25,498 bases of DNA, taken from assembly GCA_052325345.1 (NCBI GenBank), contig JBKQVG010000426.1:1-25498 (forward strand). The letters are read 5' to 3'. This document shows positions 1 to 8,140 of the stretch, piece by piece. Position numbers and translations under genes: made by a program. The DNA is from JBEKYD01 sp052325345. GTDB lineage: Bacteria; Acidobacteriota; Terriglobia; Bryobacterales; Bryobacteraceae. The first letter of the stretch is position 1, and each line of letters starts with the position of its first letter. The notes under the pieces were generated by a model. The model was not told where the DNA came from and ran no database searches. It saw nothing but the letters and a program-made list of their open reading frames with translations.

Positions 1-804
1 ATCGCCGAGGAGCACGCGGTCCTGTTCGCCGCCGGGCTGGCCGCAAAGGGTTTCAAACCGTTCTGCGCCATCTATTCCACGTTCCTACAGCGCGCCTTCG
101 ATCCCATCGTGCACGATGTCTGCCTGCAAAACCTGCCGGTGGTCTTCTGCATGGATCGGGGAGGGCTCTCCGCCGACGACGGCCCTACGCACCACGGTCT
201 TTTCGACATCAGTTACCTGCGCGCCATCCCGAACCTGGTGCACATGGTTCCGAAAGACGAAGACGAACTAGCCGACATGCTGTTCACGGCCATGCAGTGG
301 AACGGCCCCATCGCGGTGCGCTATCCGCGCGGCCTGGGACCAGGCACGCCGGTGAAGGACATTCCCCGCGCCATCCCGGTCGGCAAAGCCGAAGTGCTCA
401 AGTACAGCGACAACGGCCAGGTTGCCATCTTCGCGCTGGGATCGCTGGTTCCAATGGCCGAAGAGATCGCCCGCAAGCTGGAGGGCGAAGGTATCGCCGC
501 GGCGGTCATCAACGCCCGCTTCGCCAAGCCAATCGACGTCGCGATGCTGGAGTTCTTCGCGGGCACGGTCGAGGTAATCCTGACGCTCGAAGATCACGTT
601 CTCCGGGGAGGTTTCGGGAGCGCCGTGCTGGAGGAACTTAACATCCTGGGAGCGAACACGCCGGTGGTGCGCATCGGCTGGCCGGACCACTTCATCGAGC
701 ACGGAAAGCTGGATGCATTGCGCGCGAAGTATGGGATCACTCCTGAAGCCGCCATCGAAAAACTCCGTCCTTATCTAAAAATCCATCAACCGCAGGCGGT
801 GTAG
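1..804 (+). CDS. dxs: 1-deoxy-D-xylulose-5-phosphate synthase, C-terminal part (5' end outside window)
   Basis: DXS condenses pyruvate and glyceraldehyde 3-phosphate to DXP with thiamine diphosphate, the first step of the cytoplasmic MEP isoprenoid pathway. The frame is open from base 1, so the gene begins upstream; 267 codons are visible. It opens with IAEEHAV, matching the family segment GIAEQHAV that carries the catalytic Glu of the transketolase-like pyrimidine domain. YSTFLQRAFD, LPVVFCMDRGGL, DGPTHHGLFDISYLR and AVRYPRG follow, all signature DXS segments. The last ~130 residues are the transketolase C-terminal domain (ARFAKPID, LEDHVLRGGFGSAVLE, GWPDHFIEHG). It stops at TAG 802-804 and shows no damage. 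The product is certain from motif density; regulation cannot be seen because the promoter lies outside the window. Confidence 0.96.
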   Translation: MAEEHAVLFAAGLAAKGFKPFCAIYSTFLQRAFDPIVHDVCLQNLPVVFCMDRGGLSADDGPTHHGLFDISYLRAIPNLVHMVPKDEDELADMLFTAMQWNGPIAVRYPRGLGPGTPVKDIPRAIPVGKAEVLKYSDNGQVAIFALGSLVPMAEEIARKLEGEGIAAAVINARFAKPIDVAMLEFFAGTVEVILTLEDHVLRGGFGSAVLEELNILGANTPVVRIGWPDHFIEHGKLDALRAKYGITPEAAIEKLRPYLKIHQPQAV

Positions 805-882
805 TGAGCTGGACACACCCGAGTCCGGTATCTTTGCACAGCCGATCCACGATGGGCGCGGCGATGAGCGGTGTTGTGAAGG

Positions 883-1124
883 GTGTTGCCCCATTCGGAA
901 AATGCTGTGTTCGTGGCGCCGCGAGCCGGCCAACACCAGGTTCTCACCCTTCCCGGTCGGGTCCTCACGCGTCCACGCGCAACACCGTGAGCTGCATGGG
1001 ACAGGGACAGGCCGCCGGCACAGCCGCGGCGCTCTGCGCGGTCCGAAATTGCGGAACCCGCGAGCTGCGCCACGCCGCTCTGCGAAGTGCGCTCGAAAAG
1101 GGTAACGTGTACTTTGAGGGTTAG
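883..1124 (+). pseudogene. C-terminal remnant of an FAD-dependent oxidoreductase (FAD_oxidored / PF12831-like)
   Basis: The stretch between dxs and the next gene has no intact gene but keeps the recognisable tail of an FAD-dependent oxidoreductase. In one frame (883-930) it reads VLPHSENAVFVAPRAG, resembling the family pattern 'lvPrgveNllVAGR'. In another frame (about 981-1124) it reads NTVSCMGQGQAAGTAAAL, then a C-terminal helix ending KGNVYFEG and TAG. The block CM-x-GQAAGTAAAL is the classic FAD-binding C-terminal signature of this family. The two parts are in different frames, so at least one frameshift lies between about 930 and 980, and everything upstream is missing or unreadable. The tail ends 3 nt before the next start codon, suggesting it was once the preceding gene of an operon with the Tat-exported protein. 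Family assignment rests on motifs only. Confidence 0.7.
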
Positions 1125-1127
1125 GGC

Positions 1128-3791
1128 ATGAAATCCATACCGCGACGCAGTTTCCTCAAACAAGCCGGCCAGGCTACGGCAGTCGGGTACCTGGGAACGA
1201 ATCTCTCCGGCGCATCGGGAAGGGTGGCGCTGTTCGCCGATCCGGCTGACGCCCTCATTGCGGCGCCGCCTGTTCAGTGGGCCATGGGCGAATTGCGTCA
1301 GGCCGTGGAAGCCAAGGGCACGGCTTGCACGCTGGCCGCCAATGCGGCCGGCGCCGGCTCTTTCAGCCTGGGCATTGTAATCGCCGGCGAGCCCCCCGCG
1401 TTGCCCCGCGAGGCCTTCCGTCTAACGCCCCAGACGATCTCCGCCAAACCGGGCCTGCGTGCTTCCGCTTCCGATGCGCGGGGTTATGTATACGCGCTCA
1501 CGGAATTGGCCGACCGCGTCCGCCACGGCGGCGATGCTGTGGCGGCGCTGACCCTCGCCGGTCCGGTTTTAGGCCAGCCGGCCAATACCGTGCGCAGCGT
1601 TGCGCGCGCCTTTGTCAGCGACGTGGAAGATAAGCCCTGGTATTACGACCGGGACTTCTGGCGCGATTACCTGACCGCGTTGGTGACGAACCGCTTCAAT
1701 CGCTTCAGCCTCACGCTGGGCTTGGGTTACGACTTCCCCCGGAACGTGGTGGGCGATTACCTGCACTTTCCCTATCCGTACCTACTCGACGTCCCGGGTT
1801 ACAAGGTCCGCGTCGTGCCACTCGACGACTCCGAGCGGGACCGTAATCTCGAAATGCTGCGCTTCATCGGGGAAGAGACCGCGCGGCGCGGCCTGGAATT
1901 CCAGCTCGGCCTGTGGACGCATGCCTACGAATGGACGGACAGCCCGCACTCCCATCACCACATCCAGGGGCTCACACCGCAAACGCACGGCCCCTATTGC
2001 CGCGATGCCCTGGCCCTGCTGCTCAAGACCTGCCCGTCGATTCAGGGCCTCACTTTCCGCGTGCACGGCGAGAGCGGTATTCCCGAAGGGAGCTACGATT
2101 TCTGGCGCACGGTTTTTCAGGGCATCGTGCGCGCTGGCCGCCCCATCGAGATCGACATGCACGCCAAAGGCCTCGACAGCAAGATGATGGATGTCGCGGC
2201 CGAAACCGGCATGCCGGTCAAGATTTCACCGAAGTACTGGGCCGAGCACATGGGCCTCGGCTATCAGCAGGCCGCCATCCGCGAGCTGGAAATGCCGCGC
2301 GCGGGCCACCAGGACGATCCGCTTTTCAGCCTGAGCAACGGCTCGCGGCGCTTCCTGCGCTACGGTTACGGCGATCTTTTCCGGGAAGGGCGTCAATACG
2401 GCGTGCTCTTTCGCGTCTGGGCCGGCACGCAGCGCATGCTATTGTGGGGCGACCCGGCCATGGCGGCGGCCTACGGGCACGCATCGCATTTCCTCGGAGC
2501 CTCCGGCGTCGAGATTTGCGAACCGCTGTTTTTTAAGGGGCGCGAGGGCACCGGCCGGCCGGGAGGGCGATGCGGATATGCCGATGCATCGCTCAACCCC
2601 GAGGGCGGCGACTGGAAGAAGTACGCCTATACGTATCGCCTCTGGGGGCGGTTGCTTTACGATCCGCAAGCCGATCCGGACCAGTGGCGGCGATACCTCG
2701 AGAGCACGTTCGGGCCTGCCGGTCGCTCAGTCGAAGACGCGCTCGCCCATGCCAGCCGGGTCCTGCCGCTGCTGACCACGTCGCACCAACCTTCGGCGTC
2801 CAACCGCGGCTATTGGGTGGAAGTGCCGGCCAATATGCCCATCGCCGAGGGCGGCGCGCCGGTTCCTTACAGCGACACGCCGGCGCCCAAGCGTTTTGGG
2901 ACGGTGAGCCCGCTCGATCCGGAGCTGTTCGCTTCCATCGAAGAACATTCCGGCGAGCTTTTGAAGGGGCAGCGCAGCGGCAAGTACTCGCCCATTGAGG
3001 TGGCGCAATTCTTCGAGGACTCGACCGCCGCGGCGGGCCGGGCGCTCGAAACGGCTGCCAGGCAAGTGCCGTCGCGCACCGGCCCCGCCTTCCGCCGCGT
3101 CGAAGAGGACGTACGCATCCAGATCGGCCTCGGCCAATTCTACGCAGCCAAACTCCGCGCCGGCGTACTGTTCGACATCTATCGCCGGACGGGCAACCCG
3201 AAAGCGCGCGAACAGGCCATAGCGGCTTACCAAAGAGCGCGTGCGACATGGGCGGCCATGGCGCGGAGGGCGCGCGGGGTGTACGTTTCGGACCTCACCT
3301 ACGGCGAAGCGCCGGTGCGCCGTGGCCATTGGATGGACCGGCTTCCGGCCATCGACCAGGATCTGGCAGCCGTGGAGGCAGCCCATTTCGAGGCGGGGCC
3401 GGAGCCGGCGGATCGCGTTCTGCGGGCGGTCGAGCAAGCCACCGGGCGTCCGGTGCGCTCGATTTTCAAGTGCATGCACAACCCACCGTGGGGATTCCGG
3501 CCCGGGAACCCGGTCGCTCTGACGCTGGCGGTCCCTGGTTTCGCGCAGACGGCAGCCAGGCTCCACTATCGCCAAGTCAACCAGGCCGAGCGCTGGCAGT
3601 CGCTCGACATGGAAGGCGACGGATCGGCGTTTAAAGCGACGATCCCGGGCACGTACACGCAATCGCCCTTCGCGCTGGAGTATTACTTTGAGGTGCGCCA
3701 GGGCGGCGCGAGTGTCGGCCTTTATCCGGGATTCAACGAAGTCTTAGCCAACCAGCCGTATTTTGTCCTGACGAGAGGCCAACGGGGCTAA
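1128..3791 (+). CDS. Tat-exported glycoside-hydrolase-like protein (alpha-glucuronidase/hexosaminidase-like architecture)
   Basis: An 887-residue protein with a twin-arginine signal (RRSFLKQAG, residues 6-14), so probably exported folded. Residues about 35-155 look like the small alpha/beta domain that precedes the barrel in GH67/GH20-type enzymes (ADPADALIAAPPVQWAMGEL near the start; SASDARGYVYALTELAD near the end). Residues about 170-510 look like a TIM barrel: WRDYLTALVTNRFNRFSLTL, then a WTHAYEW segment, a FRVHGESGIPEG segment with candidate acidic catalytic residues, and later a RVWAGTQRMLLWGDP strand. A helical region follows, and the last ~110 residues look like a beta-sandwich. I do not recognise a precise family or substrate; catalytic residues are not proven. 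The ATG at 1128 is preceded by purine-rich GAGGGTTAGGG. The upstream oxidoreductase remnant suggests a lost partner gene. Confidence 0.72.
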   Translation: MKSIPRRSFLKQAGQATAVGYLGTNLSGASGRVALFADPADALIAAPPVQWAMGELRQAVEAKGTACTLAANAAGAGSFSLGIVIAGEPPALPREAFRLTPQTISAKPGLRASASDARGYVYALTELADRVRHGGDAVAALTLAGPVLGQPANTVRSVARAFVSDVEDKPWYYDRDFWRDYLTALVTNRFNRFSLTLGLGYDFPRNVVGDYLHFPYPYLLDVPGYKVRVVPLDDSERDRNLEMLRFIGEETARRGLEFQLGLWTHAYEWTDSPHSHHHIQGLTPQTHGPYCRDALALLLKTCPSIQGLTFRVHGESGIPEGSYDFWRTVFQGIVRAGRPIEIDMHAKGLDSKMMDVAAETGMPVKISPKYWAEHMGLGYQQAAIRELEMPRAGHQDDPLFSLSNGSRRFLRYGYGDLFREGRQYGVLFRVWAGTQRMLLWGDPAMAAAYGHASHFLGASGVEICEPLFFKGREGTGRPGGRCGYADASLNPEGGDWKKYAYTYRLWGRLLYDPQADPDQWRRYLESTFGPAGRSVEDALAHASRVLPLLTTSHQPSASNRGYWVEVPANMPIAEGGAPVPYSDTPAPKRFGTVSPLDPELFASIEEHSGELLKGQRSGKYSPIEVAQFFEDSTAAAGRALETAARQVPSRTGPAFRRVEEDVRIQIGLGQFYAAKLRAGVLFDIYRRTGNPKAREQAIAAYQRARATWAAMARRARGVYVSDLTYGEAPVRRGHWMDRLPAIDQDLAAVEAAHFEAGPEPADRVLRAVEQATGRPVRSIFKCMHNPPWGFRPGNPVALTLAVPGFAQTAARLHYRQVNQAERWQSLDMEGDGSAFKATIPGTYTQSPFALEYYFEVRQGGASVGLYPGFNEVLANQPYFVLTRGQRG

Positions 3792-3922
3792 GCCGGGGGC
3801 CGGCTTCGCGATGTGGTCTTCGTCGGCGCCGGAGGTATCGCGTTTCATCCCTCGAAGGCGACCTATCATGGCGAACGCGGCGAGGATCGCCAAGCTGGCC
3901 GAGGCGGGCCGGATTCTTTCCC

Positions 3923-3982
3923 TGCCGCGACGATTCTCGTGGAGCGGACTCTCAGTCTGCCACGCCGGGACTCATCCCGGCG
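3923..3982 (+). repeat. 60-nt dispersed hairpin repeat, copy A
   Basis: A 20-nt block (3923-3942) and a 17-nt block (3944-3960) are identical to the copy at 17364-17423 on the opposite strand, differing only at the base between them. A perfect 8-bp hairpin follows at 3963-3982: CGCCGGGA, loop CTCA, TCCCGGCG. The hairpin differs from copy B at three stem pairs, all compensated on the partner strand. Weaker similarity continues about 12 nt further upstream. The copy lies between two convergent genes, like a REP/BIME-type extragenic element. Confidence 0.85.
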
Positions 3983-4065
3983 CTTGTCTCGTTCCACGCG
4001 CGATGCTTCCCCGCGAGCGTGGAGATAGCCCGTGCCCTTTGGCTGCGGCTCCGCTGCTCTGTGGG

Positions 4066-4134
4066 GCGGGTTGGCAACCTGCGGACCGATTGCGGGGCGC
4101 CCCCTGGGCCGGGTCCAGCCGGGCGCCAGCCCGG
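4066..4134. repeat. Two further intergenic hairpins
   Basis: The first is an imperfect palindrome, 4066-4082, with a 7-bp stem (one G-T pair) and loop GGC. The second, 4119-4134, has a perfect 6-bp stem and loop GCCA. I know similar GGTTGGCAACC-type palindromes from acidobacterial intergenic DNA, but no second copy is present here, so calling them repeat-family members is inference. Confidence 0.4.
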
Positions 4135-4319
4135 CCGCGCGCCGGCGAGGCCGCATACATGGCTCAACCCAATTTCCACAACATCGGGAGTTCGGAGATT
4201 CTTCTCGACACCCGCTTGCGCATGCTATGCCGAGCGTCGGCACGAGTGCGGGCGCCACGCCGGAATGGCATGGTTATTTCCTGACAAGCCGTGGCAGTCC
4301 CTATGCGAGCTTCCGACGC

Positions 4320-5753
4320 CTAGTCAAAAGCCCCCGTGCGCGTTTCACTGTGCTCGATAACGGTTAACTGCAGGGACTCCAGCGCTTCGACCAAGCGTTC
4401 CACTACATCGTCGGTTTGGTGCATGGCGCTACGCATCGACTCGATGGATTCGGCCTGTTGGTGGATGGTGCTTTCCAGTTTCTGCACGTGCTCGGCGACC
4501 AACTTGTGGAGGTCGTCCACACGCTGGTTGACACCGGCATTGGGGTGGTCGGCAGTTTCGGCAACGGTTTTTTCGAAGCCGTCCAGGCGAGCGGTCTGAG
4601 CCTCGATCCGTTGGGCGAGTTGGGCCACCGGTTCATGACTGGCGGCCCCGCTCTTATGTAGTTCGAAGGCGCCCCGCAGGCCCACCAGCGCGGCTTCAAG
4701 GTCGTCGGTGCGGGCCATGTGGGATTCCACCGATTGGGCGATCTGGTTCACGTGATCGCGATTGGCCGCTTTGCGATCGAGCAGTTCCAGGACGCGATGC
4801 GTGGCGGCGAGGCTGGCCTCGATTTGTTGCATGTGGTCGGCATGAGCTTCCAGGTTGAGCCCGATCTGCTCCAGGTGTTGATGGTTCAGACCGGTCTCTT
4901 CCAGTTTTTGGACACGATCTTGACTGGCCGACAGGTTCTGTTCGAGGCGCTGGACGCGTTCGGCGTTGGCATCCAGGTGCTGTTGCACGTGGCCGATGAT
5001 TCTTTCGCCAACGGCATGAATTTCTTGTTGGGAGCGCGCCGAGTGTTCTTGGGCGGCGTCCAGTTGAGAAGCGACTCTGCCCAGCTCGGCGCCCAACCCG
5101 GACAGGGCTTCGGCGGTGGCGCGCTGTGGCTGTGCCATATCCTGCCGAAAGCTTTCCAGGCGCCCATCCATGCGGGCTTCAAGTTTCGCGATTTCGGACC
5201 GCAGTGCCGCTTCGAGGGCTGTGTCGCGGCGTGGAGCGGCCTGTTCCGCCTGCCGCGCGGCCATGTTCCACGTCTTCAGTGCGAGGATGACTTTCTGCAT
5301 CCGCGGCGGCCGCGCTGCGGGGTCTTTGGCCAGGCATACAGCCACCAGACGATCCACCTTCGGGTCGCCGGTGGACGCCGGCTGAGCTTGCGTCAACGCG
5401 GCGGCAATGGAAGGGGCGTCGTCGCCATCGAACGCACGGCGCCCCGTCAACATCTCGAACAGCACGGTGCCGAAGGAGAAAATGTCGCTCGCCGCATCGG
5501 CCGGTCTTCCGGCGATGACTTCCGGAGCAGTGTACGGCGTGGGCGTCGTAGAAGGAGTTCCAGGCGCCAATTCCACGCCGGCCGCAGTGAGAGTCACGCT
5601 GGCCGGCGACACGGCTCCGTGCACGTATCCCGTATCGTGCAACTTGCGCAACACCTCGGCCAGTTGGGTTCCGATCCGGAGCGATTCGGAAACCGGTAAT
5701 TTCCCCTCGGCCAAGCGCTGGGCCAAGGTCCACGTAGCCGCCGGAGCGGACAT
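4320..5753 (-). CDS. Truncated pseudokinase fused to a long coiled coil
   Basis: A 477-residue protein whose first ~165 residues match the C-lobe of bacterial Pkn-type Ser/Thr kinases. The N-lobe with glycine loop and ATP-binding lysine is absent. The HRD catalytic loop is YVHGAVSP (residues 43-50, no catalytic Asp), no DFG is visible (LAPG around 62-65), yet the structural motifs survive: APE at 76-78, DIFSFGTVLFEMLTG at 90-104, and the C-lobe Arg in DPAARPP. It should therefore not phosphorylate and probably acts as a binding or scaffold protein. Residues about 175-470 are rich in Glu, Gln, Leu and Ala in heptad-like spacing (QRLEQNL, VQKLEE, MQQIEASL), predicting a long coiled coil. No membrane segment is evident. 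I prefer ATG at 5753 over TTG at 5756 because GGAGG at 5761-5765 then lies 7 nt upstream. Partners are unknown. Confidence 0.85.
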   Translation of the reverse strand: MSAPAATWTLAQRLAEGKLPVSESLRIGTQLAEVLRKLHDTGYVHGAVSPASVTLTAAGVELAPGTPSTTPTPYTAPEVIAGRPADAASDIFSFGTVLFEMLTGRRAFDGDDAPSIAAALTQAQPASTGDPKVDRLVAVCLAKDPAARPPRMQKVILALKTWNMAARQAEQAAPRRDTALEAALRSEIAKLEARMDGRLESFRQDMAQPQRATAEALSGLGAELGRVASQLDAAQEHSARSQQEIHAVGERIIGHVQQHLDANAERVQRLEQNLSASQDRVQKLEETGLNHQHLEQIGLNLEAHADHMQQIEASLAATHRVLELLDRKAANRDHVNQIAQSVESHMARTDDLEAALVGLRGAFELHKSGAASHEPVAQLAQRIEAQTARLDGFEKTVAETADHPNAGVNQRVDDLHKLVAEHVQKLESTIHQQAESIESMRSAMHQTDDVVERLVEALESLQLTVIEHSETRTGAFD

Positions 5754-5760
5754 CAAATCA

Positions 5761-5765
5761 CCTCC
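5761..5765 (-). promoter_or_regulatory. Ribosome binding site deciding the pseudokinase start
   Basis: The minus strand reads GGAGG, then TGATTTG, then ATG. The 7-nt spacing supports ATG at 5753; the overlapping TTG at 5756 would sit only 4 nt away. Confidence 0.75.
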
Positions 5766-6302
5766 AGAATAGAGAGCGAAACCATCCCTCCTGAGTGAAT
5801 CAAGTCACCACCGCTCGGTGCAAGTTCCAAACGGATATGACACTTGGTTAACGATTGCCAGAGTACTCTTGGGCTTCCTGGGCTATGCCGCTTATAGCCG
5901 AAGAGAAACCTCGTCTCGCCCCGAAGAGGATCGGGAGGCCCACCATCAGACTGCTCGGCACTATCGAATGGTCGTGGGGTTCAGGTGCGCTTTATTAAGG
6001 ATGCCAATCGGATGGGAGAAATCTCTGTTTGGTACCGCCTGAGCGGCTCCTGGAAAGCCAGGCCCGCCTCCCCCCCGCGGTAACTCCCCTCTTTCCTCAT
6101 TTTTCTTGCCCGTCCTTCCGCCCGTTGGGTTATACTGAAAACGGGCGTCGGCGAAGCCAGGAAGTATCTGAAAACGAAATAGTTCCCAGCCAGGAAGCTT
6201 TTTCCCGAACGAACCCATTTCATCGCCTTTTCTTCGCCTCCAACGCACTCTCGCCTGCTCGTGGTTACGAGCGGAACGACGACAATCGCAAACCTGTCCG
6301 GC
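5766..6302. other. Intergenic region upstream of the pseudokinase gene, no gene seen
   Basis: About 540 bp between the start of the pseudokinase gene and the stop of the GT2 gene, both on the minus strand. No open frame here has family motifs. Two hairpins are visible: an 8-bp stem at 6119-6126/6140-6147 (CGCCCGTT with AACGGGCG, 13-nt loop) and a 6-bp stem at 6257-6272 (GCTCGT-GGTT-ACGAGC), about 30 nt downstream of the GT2 stop. Neither is followed by a T-tract on the minus strand. The pseudokinase promoter must lie here, but I found no convincing -35/-10 pair. Confidence 0.5.
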
Positions 6303-7076
6303 TCAATTGCTCTTGTAGTCCCCACGGCTGAAATACTTCTCCAGCCAGCAGTAGAGCGCGATAAACAGATATCGGCTGCCCATCTCGCGGATCTTGAGCT
6401 TGGAGATGCCGGAGCGCCGATTGCGCCATGTGACCGGGATTACGGTCCAGGAGTAGCCGCGGATGATGGTCTTGAGCGGCAACTCCACCGTGAGGTTGAA
6501 GTGCGGGGAGAGAAACGGCCGGCAGCCATCCAGCGTGCGCCGCCGGTAAGCTTTGAAGGCGTTGGTGAAGTCGTTGAAGGGAACGTGAAACAGCAGGCGC
6601 AGGAAAAGATTCGCCAGGCGGTTGAGCACCAGTTTGTGAACCGGGTAGTCGATCACGCCGCCGCCGCGCACGAAGCGCGAGCCGAGCACGGCATCCCAGC
6701 CCTGGTTGAGCACGCGCCAGTATTCGACCACCTCGCGGCAATCGTCCGACTCGTCGGCCATCATGATGACCACCGCATCGCCCCGGCTGTGGTTAATGCC
6801 ATGGACAATGGCGCGGCCGAAACCATGGTCGGCGTTGTTCCGGACCGGATGCAGGGTGGGCACGCGGAGGGCAAGCTCTCGCAGCTTTTCCCAGGTGGCG
6901 TCCGTGCTGCCGTCATCCACCACCACGATTTCGTGTTCGATGCCCTGCAGGCGCAATTCGACGTGCAGATGCTCGACCGTGGCGGCTATCGGGCCCTCTT
7001 CGTCGCACGCGGGAATCACGACCGAAAGCAGCGCGATCGGCGGCTGCCCCGCCGGCGGTTCCCGACGGTGGCTCAC
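6303..7076 (-). CDS. Family 2 glycosyltransferase, polyprenol-phosphate sugar transferase type
   Basis: A 257-residue GT-A fold glycosyltransferase resembling dolichol/polyprenol-phosphate mannosyl or glucosyl transferases, which load a sugar from a nucleotide donor onto a lipid carrier at the cytoplasmic membrane face. Visible motifs: LLSVVIPACDEEG (16-28), VVVDDGSTDAT (51-61) for the nucleotide, NADHGFGRAIVHGI (81-94), and VIMMADESDD (103-112) at the metal-binding DXD-like position. NDFTNAFKAYRRR is typical of this subfamily. No clear membrane anchor is present. The open frame extends 44 codons further upstream, but I place the start at GTG 7076. It overlaps the upstream stop as GTGA, GGAG lies a few bases before it, and the extra residues are Arg-rich and unlike the family. 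This is the last gene of the minus-strand glycan operon and is translationally coupled to the SDR gene. Confidence 0.88.
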   Translation of the reverse strand: MSHRREPPAGQPPIALLSVVIPACDEEGPIAATVEHLHVELRLQGIEHEIVVVDDGSTDATWEKLRELALRVPTLHPVRNNADHGFGRAIVHGINHSRGDAVVIMMADESDDCREVVEYWRVLNQGWDAVLGSRFVRGGGVIDYPVHKLVLNRLANLFLRLLFHVPFNDFTNAFKAYRRRTLDGCRPFLSPHFNLTVELPLKTIIRGYSWTVIPVTWRNRRSGISKLKIREMGSRYLFIALYCWLEKYFSRGDYKSN

Positions 7077-8140
7077 AGGCCGCTCCGTTCCAGCCAATCC
7101 GCGTGTTCGGAGGCGTGGACGGCAATCCCTCCAAGCAGCGCTTCCATGCCGGTCTCCGGGCGCCAGCCGAAATCGCGCTCGGCATCGCTCGAATCCATGA
7201 CGACCCACGGGACGTCATAGGGACGCTCCTCTTGATCGGCCGCTGGCGCGTGCGGGCCGAAGCGCCTGTCGCACCATGCCGTCAATTGCGCCAGCGACAG
7301 GGCATTTTCCACGCCGCCGCCAACCGTGTATGTATGCTGACCGCCGCGGCGGCTCGCACCCATCTGCCGCTCGACCAGGGCCGCCAGATCGTACGGATGG
7401 AATGCGTCCCGCACCTGGCGCCCGGTGGCGCCGAAACCGATATAGCGCAGCGGGCGCCGCCTCAGGTGGGCGTTGATCCAATAGGAGAAGATACCCTGAT
7501 CGGGCGTGCCGAACTGGCCGGCGCCCGCCAGCACGCCACAGCGGTTGACCCAGACCGGAAAGCCGAAGGCCTCGCCGTATTCGAGCGCTACAACCTCGCC
7601 GGCGAGCTTGGTGCCGCCGTAGAGCGAAATTGGCGGCGCCGTGGAAAAGCCCACCCCGATACCGCGCGCGGAAACACCCGGCGGCAGGGGCAAGGAGTCG
7701 TCCAACGCGAAGGCGTTGCCCGCCGTATGGAGCGGGAGCGCGCAAAGCGCTGGAATCGAGTAGACGCGGCTCGAGCTGAGCAGCACGAAGCCGGCCCGGT
7801 GCGTCTTGGCGTACTCCAGCATGTTCACCAGGCCGCCGAGGTTGTGTTCGAACAGTTGGCGGCTCCCGCAACTGCCTTTCAGGCCCGCCAGCACGCTCGA
7901 TTGGGCGGCCGCATCGATCACCCAGTGCGCCGCCGGCAAGCCTTCAAAGTCGCTTGCCGCGCGGATATCGCCGTGGATCACCTGGACGCCCAGTTGCCGA
8001 AGCCGCCCGCGATTCAGCTCGCTGCCCGGGCGCATCAGGTTGTCCATGCCGAAAATGGAAAGGCCCGGCTGACGTTCGAGCAGGCGCTCGGCTACGGCGC
8101 TGCCGACGAAACCGCAGATGCCGGTAATGAGTATGGTCAC
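7073..8140 (-). CDS. NAD-dependent epimerase/dehydratase (extended SDR, CDP-paratose 2-epimerase-like)
   Basis: A 355-residue extended short-chain dehydrogenase/reductase acting on a nucleotide-linked sugar. The Rossmann motif GICGFVG is at residues 7-13, and acidic MDN (32-34) ends the second strand, fitting NAD. DNLMRPGSELNRGRL followed by HGDIR resembles CDP-paratose/CDP-tyvelose 2-epimerases. VIDAAAQSSV is the HxAAQ-like strand, LLSSSRVYS (120-128) supplies the catalytic Ser region, and the catalytic pair is intact as Y174-GGT-K178. The start is GTG at 8140, directly after the TAG of the upstream SDR gene, with AAGGTGG upstream; no other start fits the Rossmann strand. The stop overlaps the GT2 start by 4 nt (GTGA). 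The exact sugar is unknown; 4-epimerase or dehydratase activity is possible. Confidence 0.85.
   Translation of the reverse strand: MTILITGICGFVGSAVAERLLERQPGLSIFGMDNLMRPGSELNRGRLRQLGVQVIHGDIRAASDFEGLPAAHWVIDAAAQSSVLAGLKGSCGSRQLFEHNLGGLVNMLEYAKTHRAGFVLLSSSRVYSIPALCALPLHTAGNAFALDDSLPLPPGVSARGIGVGFSTAPPISLYGGTKLAGEVVALEYGEAFGFPVWVNRCGVLAGAGQFGTPDQGIFSYWINAHLRRRPLRYIGFGATGRQVRDAFHPYDLAALVERQMGASRRGGQHTYTVGGGVENALSLAQLTAWCDRRFGPHAPAADQEERPYDVPWVVMDSSDAERDFGWRPETGMEALLGGIAVHASEHADWLERSGL

Larger units (their letters stand above)
3792..4319. other. Convergent intergenic region with hairpin-rich repeats, no gene
   Basis: This 528-bp gap lies between the ends of two convergent genes. I see no convincing coding sequence: the short open frames carry no family motif or good ribosome binding site. 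It holds the 60-nt hairpin repeat at 3923-3982, a hairpin around 4066-4082 (GCGGGTT-GGC-AACCTGC, one G-T pair) and a perfect 6-bp hairpin at 4119-4134 (CCGGGC-GCCA-GCCCGG). No T-tract follows any of them, so they are not classical intrinsic terminators. Confidence 0.6.

Noticed and set aside
6119..6147. 8-bp hairpin as an intrinsic terminator
   Set aside because: It has no T-tract on either strand and no gene ending directly upstream; the loop is 13 nt.
7077..7208. N-terminal extension of the GT2 by 44 codons
   Set aside because: It overlaps the SDR gene, is Arg-rich and unlike the family; GTG at 7076 has a good ribosome binding site and a typical 4-nt overlap.
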